From Sphingobacterium spiritivorum ATCC 33861 (GTDB lineage: Bacteria > Bacteroidota > Bacteroidia > Sphingobacteriales > Sphingobacteriaceae): a stretch of DNA of 64,000 nt. The DNA lies in the NCBI RefSeq assembly GCF_000143765.1, contig NZ_GL379773.1, positions 124,001 to 188,000 on the forward strand, given 5' to 3'. The notes beneath the pieces are model-generated. The model saw only the letters and a program-made list of their open reading frames with translations. It searched no databases and had not been told where the DNA came from. This document shows positions 1-9,351 of this stretch, piece after piece. The number at the start of each line of letters is the position of its first letter. Within the stretch, counting starts at the first letter, position 1. Both the position numbers and the translations under genes were made by a program.

Positions 1-556
1 CAAAATGTTTCTCCGGATACCCGGCAACACCTATACAGAAATTGGTCTTCTCTGAAGTTTCGATATCCTCATGCAGATATCTGCCTTGATTCATATTAGC
101 CACCTGCTCCAGCAGATCTGTCGCAAAAGAGTGTCCTCCTTCTGTCGGGATAAAATCTGCATCTCCCCGCCGTGCATCTCCGCGTAGCACCAGCACATTA
201 TCAATGCCCAGAAAATTGAGATCGATCAATGCATTTTCAGTTTCCTCTTTCGTAAATCCGCCACAAATAAGGTGAGGAACAGCATCTACCTTATATTTAT
301 TCATAATAGCAGCACAGATCGCTACTGTTCCCGGCCGCTTACGGTAAGATACTCTTTCCAGCAGTCCGTTTGCATGTTCTTTATACAGGTAATCTTCGCG
401 ATGGTAGGTGACATCTATAAACGGAGGTTTGAATTCCATCAACTCGTCCATGGTTTTATATATACTCTGTATGCTCTGTCCTTTCGCAGGAGGCAATAAC
501 TCAAAGGAAAACAAGGTTTTACCTTTAGCGTTTTGAATATGGTCAATAATTTTCAT
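1..556 (-). CDS. metF: methylenetetrahydrofolate reductase, 3' part cut by window edge
   Basis: Reading the minus strand from an ATG at 556 gives an open frame to the window edge (about 185 residues) starting MKIIDHIQNAKGKTLFSFEL. It contains the FEhhPP motif near the N-terminus, DVTYH, VPHLICGGF and NVLVLRGD, all characteristic of MetF, followed by an FCIGVAGYPEKH stretch. The family reduces 5,10-methylene-THF to 5-methyl-THF with a flavin cofactor and supplies the methyl group for methionine synthesis in the cytoplasm. The C-terminal part lies outside the window. A SAM-I riboswitch about 110 bases upstream of the start strongly supports the methionine-pathway assignment and indicates repression when S-adenosylmethionine is plentiful. 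Confidence 0.95.
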   Translation of the reverse strand, partial: MKIIDHIQNAKGKTLFSFELLPPAKGQSIQSIYKTMDELMEFKPPFIDVTYHREDYLYKEHANGLLERVSYRKRPGTVAICAAIMNKYKVDAVPHLICGGFTKEETENALIDLNFLGIDNVLVLRGDARRGDADFIPTEGGHSFATDLLEQVANMNQGRYLHEDIETSEKTNFCIGVAGYPEKHF

Positions 557-572
557 TTAGCCGGCCAAACTT

Positions 573-592
573 CAACATGTTCATTCATGTTG
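573..592 (-). promoter_or_regulatory. short hairpin just upstream of the metF start
   Basis: CAACATG and CATGTTG form a perfect 7-bp inverted repeat around a 6-base loop. The hairpin lies between the SAM riboswitch aptamer and the metF start codon, ending 16 bases before the ATG. It is not followed by a T-run on the metF strand, so it is not an obvious terminator. It could be part of the riboswitch expression platform acting on translation initiation; that role is inference. Confidence 0.4.
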
Positions 593-668
593 ACACTTTT
601 TTTAATTTCAATAATAAAATAATGTATGAAGGCTCGTAGAGAAAGACACCAGGTATTCAGTGTTTCCG

Positions 669-770
669 CTTATCTTTCCCTTTTTTAGGTGGGGTAGAAT
701 GTAGCACCTTGTCTCCAAGACAGGTTGCCAAGGCTTCATTGGGTCTAGTCCCTCTGCCTTTCTCTATAAG
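669..770 (-). ncRNA. SAM-I (S-box) riboswitch upstream of metF
   Basis: On the minus strand the segment opens with CTTAT and closes with ATAAG, forming the P1 helix. In between are the signature S-box blocks AGAGGGACTAGACCCAATGAA, split here as AGAGGGACT, GACCC and ATGAAGCC, then TTGGCAACC, a variable hairpin (TGTCTTGGAGACA), GGTGCTACATTCTACCC and the closing GATAAG. These match the conserved core of the SAM-I aptamer class, which binds S-adenosylmethionine and turns off methionine and SAM biosynthesis genes. It sits 112 bases upstream of metF on the same strand, the expected context. The expression platform is not obvious; only a short hairpin at 573-592 lies between it and the start codon. 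Confidence 0.95.
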
Positions 771-839
771 CGAAGCTAATATCGATATTCAAAGTGAAAA
801 GTCAAAATTAAAAAAGTAAAACCTGTCACTTATCTTTAT

Positions 840-1682
840 TTATTGTTTGTCACTTAGGGCATTCCGGAGATCTTTCAGGTAATAGAAAACCACCAGAAGA
901 CCCGATCTTTTATATCGGTTGGCCTCCGTATTCTTAAATGTTTCATACATCATCTCATAAGCTCTGTATGCATCAGATTCATCATAAAAGATATCTTTCC
1001 AGCTCTGCGGTACATCATCCCATTCACGGAGTACAATACCATTTTCGAGATAACGCAACGGAGTGGGGATTCCGTCCATTTTGTATCCGTGATAAACGCC
1101 TGAATGAAGTACATGCTGAACATATGCACAGACGTAATCCAGATTATTCAATAATCTTGTCTTGATTTCAGCATCCGATTCGCTGTCCATCGGAGCTATT
1201 CTCCATGTATTGACTTCGTATGAAAATTTACTATCCGTCTCAACGGATTTGGTACTATCTAAAGTAAAATTAAAATACAGACGCTCATTTGCTGATATTG
1301 CACGGCTGCTAATCTCATCAAAAACACCCAAAAGCTGAATACAATCCGGTCGCTGCTCCTTGATCTCCAAAATTAATTCTGATCCATCCCTGTCTTTCAG
1401 CTTAACTTTATTCTTTACCAATTCATAATTTCCGTGCATAAGTACATCCTCGATGGCCAATACGAAAGTTTTATCCTTATTGAGCGCAATAAAAGAACGA
1501 TGATAAATTTCATGATCACAGGCAACTTTACAGCCTACACTCCCCCTATCTGTCTTTTTCATAGCCTTATAGACAGACTCTTTATATCCGCATGTCATTT
1601 GATAATTCCCCGGCTGGAGCTGGATTGTTTCGGTACACGATCCGATAAATAAAGGCAAAAGGAATAAAAGGATATACTTCAT
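840..1682 (-). CDS. putative lipoprotein of unknown function
   Basis: The 280-residue product begins with a type II signal peptide, MKYILLFLLPLFIGSC, with the lipobox cysteine at residue 16, so it is probably anchored in the envelope. I recognise no family. The mature part has several cysteines near the N-terminus (TCGYKE, VGCKVACDHE), a beta-rich middle with alternating charged and hydrophobic residues, and a helical C-terminal half rich in Tyr and Glu (SDAYRAYEMMYETF). It ends about 70 bases upstream of the metF riboswitch, on the same strand. The 78-base gap to rimM gives no sign of a shared role. The ATG at 1682 is chosen because it directly precedes the signal peptide. Confidence 0.75.
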   Translation of the reverse strand: MKYILLFLLPLFIGSCTETIQLQPGNYQMTCGYKESVYKAMKKTDRGSVGCKVACDHEIYHRSFIALNKDKTFVLAIEDVLMHGNYELVKNKVKLKDRDGSELILEIKEQRPDCIQLLGVFDEISSRAISANERLYFNFTLDSTKSVETDSKFSYEVNTWRIAPMDSESDAEIKTRLLNNLDYVCAYVQHVLHSGVYHGYKMDGIPTPLRYLENGIVLREWDDVPQSWKDIFYDESDAYRAYEMMYETFKNTEANRYKRSGLLVVFYYLKDLRNALSDKQ

Positions 1683-1760
1683 AATACAGGATTGCAGCTA
1701 ATTCAGTTTTGGCTCCCGAATATAAGTAGAAAAAGCTACTCTGGAAAGAGCAGCTTTTTC

Positions 1761-2285
1761 TTATTCGCTGTATAGTTCTACCAATCCTTCCGGCAAATCT
1801 ACTTCAATAATCTCTTCTTCAGGATCAATCCCCAGTATCAGATCATCATTTAACGGAAACATCAGCTCTTTTCCGTTAAAATCAACCCTTGCGATAAATT
1901 GCTGAGGCAGTTCCTGAACCTCTACTATCTCACCCAGTTCACCATGTACTTCGTCTATAACCAGAAAACCTTTGAGATCAGTCAGCCTGAAATCATCAGG
2001 ATCACGCTCTGGCATCTTATCATTAGGAAGGTACAGTTTCTTGTGAACCAAAGGCTGTGCTTTATCAATATGATCTACATCTTCAAGATTGAGATAGGCT
2101 GTACTATTCGATTGTAACTTGATATTTTCTACAAAGTAGGGTACAAGTTTCTTATTGATCTCCACAAAAAGTACATCAATATCCAGATCCTGATAATCTT
2201 CAAATTCAAAAAACAGCTGCAGTTCTCCCTTCAGTCCTCTTGTCTTGCTGATGTATCCGATATAAAAACTCTGATCTATGGTCAT
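1761..2285 (-). CDS. rimM: 16S rRNA processing/ribosome maturation factor RimM
   Basis: The 174-residue product matches RimM in length and organisation. An N-terminal beta-barrel domain begins FYIGYISKTRGLKGELQL, the usual G-hhhk-hG-hkGe signature. A C-terminal PRC-barrel domain contains FRLTDLKGF, GELGEIVEV and KELMFPLNDDLI, followed by an acidic end (DPEEEIIEVDLPEGL). RimM binds ribosomal protein S19 in the 30S head and helps late maturation of the small subunit. It lies directly downstream of rpsP, the usual neighbour, but a strong terminator (2345-2375) separates the two, so rimM is either read through or has its own promoter, which I cannot identify. Confidence 0.93.
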   Translation of the reverse strand: MTIDQSFYIGYISKTRGLKGELQLFFEFEDYQDLDIDVLFVEINKKLVPYFVENIKLQSNSTAYLNLEDVDHIDKAQPLVHKKLYLPNDKMPERDPDDFRLTDLKGFLVIDEVHGELGEIVEVQELPQQFIARVDFNGKELMFPLNDDLILGIDPEEEIIEVDLPEGLVELYSE

Positions 2286-2344
2286 GATGTAAGGTAAAAT
2301 ATAAAAATAAAGATTCAGACGGATTATCCAATTCCATCTTTTAC

Positions 2345-2375
2345 AAAAAAGCCGTCCCGGTTTTCGGGGCGGCTT
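2345..2375 (-). terminator. rho-independent terminator after rpsP
   Basis: On the minus strand AAGCCGCCCCG, a TTTT-containing loop and CGGGACGGCTT form an 11-bp GC-rich stem with one G-T pair. It is followed by six T residues. It lies 25 bases past the rpsP stop and before the rimM start, so it probably limits rpsP-rimM co-transcription. Confidence 0.85.
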
Positions 2376-2399
2376 AATTTTTTACTTCGTGATATGTGA

Positions 2400-2939
2400 T
2401 TATCCTTCAGTTTCTTCAGTGTTTTCAGCGCCTTCAGTAGCTTCTGGTGCTTCTACTTCTTCAGCAGATTCTTCTACTGCAGGAGTGTTTTTTGCAGCGA
2501 TAGCAGCTGCTTTGTCAGCTTTTTTCTTAGCTTCAGCAGCTAATGCAGCTTTCTTAGCTTCTTCTTTAGAAGAAGTCAGGCTATCTTTTTTACCATCGAT
2601 TTTAGCAGTTTTTTCTTTAGACCATTCTGCGAATAGTTCTTCAGCTTTTGCTGCATCGAAAGCACCTTTTTTCACACCACCTTCTAAGTGTTTTTTGTAC
2701 AATACACCTTTGTAAGAAAGGATAGCGCGAGCAGTATCAGTAGGTTGAGCACCTTTGTTCATCCAATCTAACGCTTTTTCGAAATCCAAAACGATTGTAG
2801 CAGGATTTGTGTTAGGGTTGTAAGAACCAAGACGTTCGATGAATTTACCATCACGTGGTGCACGTGAATCTGCTACTACTACGTGGTAAAAAGGTTTTCC
2901 TTTTTTACCATGTCTTTGCAATCTGATTTTAGTTGCCAT
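2400..2939 (-). CDS. rpsP: 30S ribosomal protein S16 with C-terminal extension
   Basis: Residues 1-85 are canonical bS16: [20 protein letters not shown], then [21 protein letters not shown] and the [19 protein letters not shown] stretch. This protein binds 16S rRNA and is needed for 30S assembly. The total of 179 residues is about twice the length of E. coli S16. The extra 90 residues are Lys/Ala-rich helix-forming sequence ([20 protein letters not shown]) ending in a Glu/Thr/Ala tail, an extension common in Bacteroidetes S16. A good Bacteroidetes-type promoter lies at 2998-3029 and a strong terminator follows the gene. Confidence 0.96.
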   Translation of the reverse strand: MATKIRLQRHGKKGKPFYHVVVADSRAPRDGKFIERLGSYNPNTNPATIVLDFEKALDWMNKGAQPTDTARAILSYKGVLYKKHLEGGVKKGAFDAAKAEELFAEWSKEKTAKIDGKKDSLTSSKEEAKKAALAAEAKKKADKAAAIAAKNTPAVEESAEEVEAPEATEGAENTEETEG

Positions 2940-2997
2940 GTTTTAATTTTGTTTTATGTATTCAACATATCCCCCGTACTGTATGTAAGAGGGGACG

Positions 2998-3029
2998 CAA
3001 AGATAAAAAGATTATTCCGGATTGTCAAC
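2998..3029 (-). promoter_or_regulatory. Bacteroidetes-type promoter for rpsP
   Basis: On the minus strand a -33-like GTTG (3026-3029) is separated by 20 bases from TATCTTTG (2998-3005), which matches the TAnnTTTG -7 consensus of Bacteroidetes primary sigma factors. The predicted start would give a leader of about 50 bases for rpsP. The -33 box has one mismatch to TTTG. Confidence 0.6.
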
Positions 3030-3162
3030 TCTTATCTAATCAAGGAATTAAATTCATCTGTCTTCAGACTATAGAATCTTCATAAACGAATTGCTGTCTT
3101 ACTTTTTGATTAGGAGAAGGGCTCTTGCCAAATAATATGTAACTTCATCCTTTGTAAAACAT

Positions 3163-6100
3163 ATGCATTCATTTATGTCAGGGATCTTACCTCTAAAAAT
3201 ACTTAAAGCTTCAGCAGGATCAGGTAAAACATTCAGCCTTGCCGTGCACTATCTGACGCTGTTATTTCATCACGAATATAAATATCGGGAAATATTAGCT
3301 GTAACCTTTACCAACAAAGCAACTGAGGAGATGAAAACCCGGATTCTGGATGTATTAAAAGGACTGGCAAACAATGACCCTTCTCCCGGCACGGACAACT
3401 ACAGACAGCTGCTTTTAAAAGCCTATCCACAGTATTCCCATATCGAACTACAGGAACGGGCACAGAAAATATACCGTCGTATCCTGCATGATTACAGCCA
3501 TTTTTCCGTCAGCACTATTGATGGTTTCGTGCAAAAGGTAATTCGAGGATTTGCGTTTGAGCTGGGACTTGATGCCGCTTATAGCCTTGAAATGAATCTG
3601 GACAAAGTACAGGATCAGTTGGTCGACAGACTGGATGTGGAATTAGACGATAAACCGGAGCTGGTAGAATGGATTGTCGATCTTGCGAAAGAACGTATTG
3701 ATAATGACAAAAGCTGGAATTATAAGGGAGAACTCCTTAGCCTTACACGCGAGATATTCAAAGAGCGCTTTGCTGATTTTGAGACAGGGCTTAATGAAAT
3801 TGGCTATTCAAATATAGAAAAGGAATTTTCGAAATATGTACAATTGACCAAACAGCATATCAGATCTGTCGAAGAGGCATTGGTATCAAAAGCGCAGTCG
3901 GTTTTGCAGGCATTCCGGGACAGTAATCTCTCAACGGATGACCTCAAGGGTAAATCCCGCAACCCCCTGTTGAAATTAACAAAGATCACAGAGAAGGACT
4001 TTGGTCAGATTTCCTCCCTTCATAGACTGATTGACACACCGGAAGAATGGTTCCAGAAAAATACCGACAGCAGTCCTTTCTATTCCATCAATCCATTATT
4101 AAAAGATCTGTGTACTTATTTTCAACATCAAGAAGGATCCTATATTCTGGCCACTCAATTCCAGAACAATGTGTACTACCTCCGTCTCATGCAGGAACTT
4201 GCACTCTTACTGCGGGCATATCGGGAGGAAAGTGGCAACTTGTTAATCAGCGATGCGCAGCATTTATTAACCGGAATTACGGAAGATGCCGGAGATAATC
4301 CTTCTTTTATATGGGAAAAAATAGGCAACCGCTACCGCAATTTTCTGTTTGATGAGTTTCAGGACACTTCCGTTTCCCAATGGAAGAGTTTCAGATCCTT
4401 AGTGCAGAATGCAATCTCTGCACCCAGCGAAGAATTTATAGATCATCTTATTGTAGGTGATACCAAGCAGTCTATTTATCGCTGGCGCAATGGCGACTGG
4501 AGCATACTCGAAAGCGGAGCCAAAGCAGATTTGGGAAGTCATCATATTGTAGATGACAATCTGGAGGATAACCATAGAAGCAGTACGGCTATTATTGAAT
4601 TTAATAACTTCCTTTACGCTTCCTTTCCCCGTCTTCTGCAGGATAAACTCAATTTATTAGTTTCAGAAACCGAAAAGACAGAGCTACTGGACTGGTGGGT
4701 AGCTAAAGGATATCACGATATTATCAACTCGATATTTGAAAATGTAAGGCAGAATACGACCCCGAGAACTCCGGATGGGGGAATTATCAAAATCAGCAAA
4801 TTCAGTAAACAGGAAGATGAGGAGCGCATGTTCAGTGATTCCGTATTCAGAGAATATGCACTGAAGGACACCATTGAAGAGATCCGGCGTATACAGCAGG
4901 ATTTCCATTATACCTACAGTGAAATGTGTGTACTGGTGAGAACTAATGGAGAGGCAGAATCCGTTGTCAACGAACTGATGGCTGCAGGTATTCCCGTTGT
5001 ATCGGGAGATGCGCTGATGATAGCAAACAGCACAGCTATAAAACTGATCATCAACACCCTGTATATTCTGGTAGGATATGATGAAAATACATCTTTGTAT
5101 AAGGCTAATTGTATTTCGCTTTATCATAAGATCCGGGACATTGCAATTGACCCTGATATATTCCTGACGATCAAAGGAAAGAGCTTATCACAGCTTTCAG
5201 GAATACTCCCTCCTGCCTTATGCGAAGAAGCTAATAACTGGATGCAACTGCCTCTGCCGGAACTTGTGGAACGTATCATCCATGCATATGGTCTGGACCA
5301 GAAACAGGAATATCTGGCCTATCTCCTTTCATTCCGGGATATTACCGCAAATGCAACAAAGCAGGGAGAAAAAGGGATATTAAGTTTTCTGAACTGGTGG
5401 GAAGAAGATGGCGTACGAAAAACATTGCCATCTCCTGATGCGGCGAATGCTGTACAGGTCATGACTATCCATAAGTCCAAAGGGCTCGCTTTCCGCGCCG
5501 TATTTATCCCGTTCTGTAATCTGGATCTGGGCGGAAAGACAAATGGAATATTCTGGGTTCCCGCAATTAACACACCATATGAGGCACTGAAAAGTATACC
5601 ACTGAAGTACAAGGATGAATTAGCAAAGTCCAGTGTGGCAAACTATTACTTTGAAGAGAACTTGTACAGCCATATCGATGCGCTTAACATGATCTATGTG
5701 GCCACCACACGGGCAAAAGATTATCTGTATATCGGCATCAAGGAAAAGAAAGATTTGAAAAAGCTAAGCAATACCGGCGATCTTTTCCAGCTTGTTTTAG
5801 CAGAGCATTTTGAATCTGAAGACGTGTATAATGTTGAAAAACCTGTCCGTGCAGATAGAAAACAGGATTCTCCTCAAACGATAGGCATGCATGCCTATCC
5901 TACTTCTGACAGATTATCTGATATCTATATTCCCCGGGAGGAAAAAAATGCTGCTCACGTCCTTCATGTAGGACAGGCCGGAAGACAAGGAAGTATACTT
6001 CACACCATACTCGCTGATATAAAATCTTTAGCCGAGCTTCCATCCTATCTGGACAGCCTCCTGTTGGAAGGAGCAATTATGGAGGATGAAAAAACCTTCT

Positions 6101-6402
6101 TTCTGCAGGAAGCAACACGTGTATTACAACATGAACAGTTAAATGAGTTATTGAGTAAAGCAGAGCAGCATTTTTCGGAAAGATCTATTGTCAGTGCAGA
6201 AGGACATGTGTATCGTCCCGACAAAATACTGATTCAGGATAATTTTGTAGCTGTTATCGATTATAAATTTACATTTCAGGAGCATCCGGAACACCTGGAC
6301 CAAGTCCGTATCTATATGGATCTTCTAGGTAAAATGGGCTATAAAGATGTGGAAGGATATTTATTCTATGCGACCACAAATACACTTAAACCTGTTATTT
6401 AA
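3163..6402 (+). CDS. UvrD/AddA-like helicase-nuclease (RecB-family exonuclease subunit)
   Basis: The 1079-residue protein is a superfamily 1 helicase. Walker A is ASAGSGKT (residues 16-23). Motif Ia is AVTFTNKATEEMK, motif II LFDEFQDTS (about residue 400), motif III VGDTKQSIYRWR, motif IV DNHRSS, motif V VMTIHKSKGLAFRAV and motif VI IYVATTRAKDYLYI. The C-terminus carries a PD-(D/E)XK nuclease core with RPDKILIQDN and VIDYKF (D1033, K1035) followed by LDQVRIYMDLL. This is the AddA/RecB arrangement for processing double-strand breaks before RecA loading. The AddB-like gene follows 10 bases downstream, so the two form an operon. ATG 3163 is used; M5 is possible. Confidence 0.88.
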   Translation: MHSFMSGILPLKILKASAGSGKTFSLAVHYLTLLFHHEYKYREILAVTFTNKATEEMKTRILDVLKGLANNDPSPGTDNYRQLLLKAYPQYSHIELQERAQKIYRRILHDYSHFSVSTIDGFVQKVIRGFAFELGLDAAYSLEMNLDKVQDQLVDRLDVELDDKPELVEWIVDLAKERIDNDKSWNYKGELLSLTREIFKERFADFETGLNEIGYSNIEKEFSKYVQLTKQHIRSVEEALVSKAQSVLQAFRDSNLSTDDLKGKSRNPLLKLTKITEKDFGQISSLHRLIDTPEEWFQKNTDSSPFYSINPLLKDLCTYFQHQEGSYILATQFQNNVYYLRLMQELALLLRAYREESGNLLISDAQHLLTGITEDAGDNPSFIWEKIGNRYRNFLFDEFQDTSVSQWKSFRSLVQNAISAPSEEFIDHLIVGDTKQSIYRWRNGDWSILESGAKADLGSHHIVDDNLEDNHRSSTAIIEFNNFLYASFPRLLQDKLNLLVSETEKTELLDWWVAKGYHDIINSIFENVRQNTTPRTPDGGIIKISKFSKQEDEERMFSDSVFREYALKDTIEEIRRIQQDFHYTYSEMCVLVRTNGEAESVVNELMAAGIPVVSGDALMIANSTAIKLIINTLYILVGYDENTSLYKANCISLYHKIRDIAIDPDIFLTIKGKSLSQLSGILPPALCEEANNWMQLPLPELVERIIHAYGLDQKQEYLAYLLSFRDITANATKQGEKGILSFLNWWEEDGVRKTLPSPDAANAVQVMTIHKSKGLAFRAVFIPFCNLDLGGKTNGIFWVPAINTPYEALKSIPLKYKDELAKSSVANYYFEENLYSHIDALNMIYVATTRAKDYLYIGIKEKKDLKKLSNTGDLFQLVLAEHFESEDVYNVEKPVRADRKQDSPQTIGMHAYPTSDRLSDIYIPREEKNAAHVLHVGQAGRQGSILHTILADIKSLAELPSYLDSLLLEGAIMEDEKTFFLQEATRVLQHEQLNELLSKAEQHFSERSIVSAEGHVYRPDKILIQDNFVAVIDYKFTFQEHPEHLDQVRIYMDLLGKMGYKDVEGYLFYATTNTLKPVI

Positions 6403-6411
6403 TTTCGGAGT

Positions 6412-9351
6412 ATGAAACCATTTTTAAAAGAAGTAGCCGAAGATTTAGTAGCCAAATTTGGAGATCACCTTCAGGATTGTGCCATTATTTTTAATAACAA
6501 AAGACCGGCGACCTATCTCAATCAATATTTATCAGAAATATATCAAAAGCCTTTCTGGAGCCCTTCCGTATTCACTATACAGGAATTCTTTGCACAATCC
6601 ACCAATCTGAACATTGCTGATTTCTACACCCAGTTCTTCACGCTTTTCAATCTGTATAATGAATTGTTAATCAAAGAATCAGGGAAACAGATAGAGATGG
6701 ACAAGTTCTTTCCGGTGGCCAAAACAATTCTTAGTGACTTTGGACAGATCGATATGGACAATGTGGAGGCCGATCGTCTATTTAAGGAGTTGGAGGATAT
6801 TGCTGTTATTAATCAACAATTTGATTTCCTGACCGAAGAGCAGCATCAGTTTCTGTCCAGATTCTGGACTTCTTATACAGAAGGTAAGCATAAAAGACAA
6901 CAGGAGAATTTTATTCGCATGTGGCGCAGAATGCCTCTTTTATACCGGTTATTTCATGATGCACTAAAAGCGAAAGGTCTGACCACTATGGGGCAGATCT
7001 ACAGACAACTTGCTCATCAAACCTGCTCCAATCCACAGTTTGTCAATAACTTTGATAAAGGCAGGATTATTTTGGTCGGATTTAATGCCTTAAGCCAGAC
7101 GGAGGCTATTATTTTCAAAAGATGGCAGGATCAGGGCAAAACACTCTTTTATTTTGATACAGACAGCTACTATCTCAACGATCCGCTCCACGAAGCAGGT
7201 TTATTTTTGAGAAAGAACATCGATCTTTACGGTTTAAAAAATGAGTTGAACAATCAACGCAGTTTGATCAATGAGCTGACTACACCGACTACTGTATATA
7301 AAGTACAGGGGCAGACGACACAGGCTAAAATTCTCAACCAGGTTCTGTCTGAAGATTATGAGCAATTAAAACAAGATCCTTCTTATGGTCAGACTGTGAT
7401 TGTATTGGCCGATGAGAGTTTATTATTACCTACCCTACAGACTATCCCTTCGGATGAACAAAGTATACAGGTCAATCTGAATGTAACCATGGGCCTGGGC
7501 TATACCTCTTCCTCCTTATTCGGACTGGCGGATTTGTGGTTGTCTCATCAGGTAGATATGATGAATACCCGCTCTGCGGAAGAACTGAATGTTCCTTACA
7601 GAACTGTAGAAAAGTTTTTGACACATCCCCTCATTGCTGTCGATGAGAAAAAACGCACACAGGTACTGGCTGCCTTTGTAAAAGAGCAATTGGTGGTCAT
7701 TCCATTAGAACGGTTAGTTCAGCAAAAAGGCATATTCCAATTCTTTTTCCAAAAAGTAACAGATCCATTAAGCCTGACCAGGGAACTAAAATCTTTGCTG
7801 GAATATCTTGCAAAACGCCATTTGGAACAACAAAATTTACGGCAACTGGATGCAGAACTATTTGTTAAAACGATCCAGGAGTTAAACAGAATGCACGACA
7901 CTCTGGCGCAACACATACAGACCTCCGGCAACAACTTTGCACCCAGATTTGCGGCAGCACTGATCCGGAAAGCACTGGAAGCCATATCCGTACCGCTAAG
8001 TGGTGACCCGCTGAGCGGCCTGCAGGTGATGGGGCTTCTGGAAACACGTAACCTTAATTTTGATCATGTAGTGATCTTAGGTCTTAACGATGGTATCATC
8101 CCGCAGAATAGTGTCGGAAACAGCTTTATACCGGATAGCTTAAGGCGGGCCTATGGCTTGCCGGTACTCGAAAATCAGGATGCTATATCGGCCTATATCT
8201 TTTACAGACTGGTACAACGTGCGAAAAAATTAAGCTTTGTATACAACAGCCTGACAGACGAAAGTAATACCGGAGAACCCAGCAGATTTTTGAAACAATT
8301 AGAGTTTGAAAGCAATTTTGAATTTCGTTATCAGGATCAACATCTGCAAATCAAAGTAGAAGATCAGCAGGAATTGGTAATACCAAAGACAACAGCAATA
8401 ATGGATAAATTAGGGTTATACTTATCCGGCGAACGGACATTATCTGCTTCTGCACTTACTACTTATATTGCCAACCCTATTGATTTCTTTTACAAGTATG
8501 TTGCAGAGATCAGTGAACCTGAAGAAGTCAATGAAGTCGTAGAGGCCAATAATCTCGGAACCATATTACATGGAACAATGGAAGATTTTTATAATCAACT
8601 GAAAGCCGAGAGTAATTTTATCAGTCCGGAACGTATAGCGCAAAAGCGAAAAGAGCTTAGTAAACTGATTGAGCATAATTTTATTAAAGAATTTTATCCT
8701 GAAAACACCAAAAAAATACATTTTACAGGTATACAACGGGTCATAATGGCCATTGTTAAAGAATATATTCATATTATTCTGGATCATGATGAGCGCGCTG
8801 CACCTTTTACTATTCTTCAAATGGAAGAAGAGATGACTGTTCCTTTTGAATTTAACGATAGCAATGGCCGGAAACAGGTCATTCACATGAAGGGCATTAT
8901 CGATCGTGTCGATATCGGTCAGGACGGTGTAACACGGATAGTAGATTATAAAACCGGAAGTGACGAACTGGATTATAAAAGTCTGGAAGAGGCATTTAAT
9001 ACTGATGGCAAAAAGCTGAATAAAGCTTTGGTACAAACATTATTCTACACGTATGTATTTGAAAAAGCGAAAAACATCAAAAATGTAGAACCAAATCTCT
9101 ATGTAGTAAGGAAGATGAAGAATGGTGGAACGCTATTTCAGACGAAAGTGGAATTTACAGACGATAAGAATAAGGTAAAAAAGGCAGATCAGGATCTCTC
9201 CGGAGATTTTCTGGCTGAAGAAAAAGAACGGTTCGCTCATTTGCTGGCCAGTAAGCTTCAGGAATTGTTTGATCCACAGGTGCCATTCAGAGTAAGTCAG
9301 CACAGCGAAAATTACATATTCTCGCCATACAAATCGTTAATGACGACATAA
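6412..9351 (+). CDS. AddB-like PD-(D/E)XK nuclease subunit
   Basis: The 979-residue partner of the upstream AddA-like protein. The N-terminal region resembles an inactivated helicase fold (AIIFNNKRPATYLNQYL, without a normal Walker A) and retains the AddB-type VVILGLNDGIIPQ near residue 560. The C-terminal nuclease domain has SALTTYIANPIDFFYKYV, LGTILHGTMEDFY and the catalytic IVDYKTG (D845, K847). In classic AddB an iron-sulfur cluster is held by cysteines in a YxxCP motif and a terminal CxxCPYxxxC. Here the equivalent positions read ANP (688-689) and FSPYKSLM (971-977), so the cluster ligands are missing. Role: second nuclease and end-recognition subunit of the break-repair complex. Confidence 0.82.
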   Translation: MKPFLKEVAEDLVAKFGDHLQDCAIIFNNKRPATYLNQYLSEIYQKPFWSPSVFTIQEFFAQSTNLNIADFYTQFFTLFNLYNELLIKESGKQIEMDKFFPVAKTILSDFGQIDMDNVEADRLFKELEDIAVINQQFDFLTEEQHQFLSRFWTSYTEGKHKRQQENFIRMWRRMPLLYRLFHDALKAKGLTTMGQIYRQLAHQTCSNPQFVNNFDKGRIILVGFNALSQTEAIIFKRWQDQGKTLFYFDTDSYYLNDPLHEAGLFLRKNIDLYGLKNELNNQRSLINELTTPTTVYKVQGQTTQAKILNQVLSEDYEQLKQDPSYGQTVIVLADESLLLPTLQTIPSDEQSIQVNLNVTMGLGYTSSSLFGLADLWLSHQVDMMNTRSAEELNVPYRTVEKFLTHPLIAVDEKKRTQVLAAFVKEQLVVIPLERLVQQKGIFQFFFQKVTDPLSLTRELKSLLEYLAKRHLEQQNLRQLDAELFVKTIQELNRMHDTLAQHIQTSGNNFAPRFAAALIRKALEAISVPLSGDPLSGLQVMGLLETRNLNFDHVVILGLNDGIIPQNSVGNSFIPDSLRRAYGLPVLENQDAISAYIFYRLVQRAKKLSFVYNSLTDESNTGEPSRFLKQLEFESNFEFRYQDQHLQIKVEDQQELVIPKTTAIMDKLGLYLSGERTLSASALTTYIANPIDFFYKYVAEISEPEEVNEVVEANNLGTILHGTMEDFYNQLKAESNFISPERIAQKRKELSKLIEHNFIKEFYPENTKKIHFTGIQRVIMAIVKEYIHIILDHDERAAPFTILQMEEEMTVPFEFNDSNGRKQVIHMKGIIDRVDIGQDGVTRIVDYKTGSDELDYKSLEEAFNTDGKKLNKALVQTLFYTYVFEKAKNIKNVEPNLYVVRKMKNGGTLFQTKVEFTDDKNKVKKADQDLSGDFLAEEKERFAHLLASKLQELFDPQVPFRVSQHSENYIFSPYKSLMTT

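Noticed and set aside
272..499. Plus-strand open frame of 75 codons near the window start
   Set aside because: It lies antisense to metF, whose frame shows clear family motifs and a riboswitch; the plus-strand product has no features.
2389..2715. Plus-strand frame of 108 codons, Ser/Ala-rich
   Set aside because: It is the reverse complement of the low-complexity S16 extension, which explains its length and composition.
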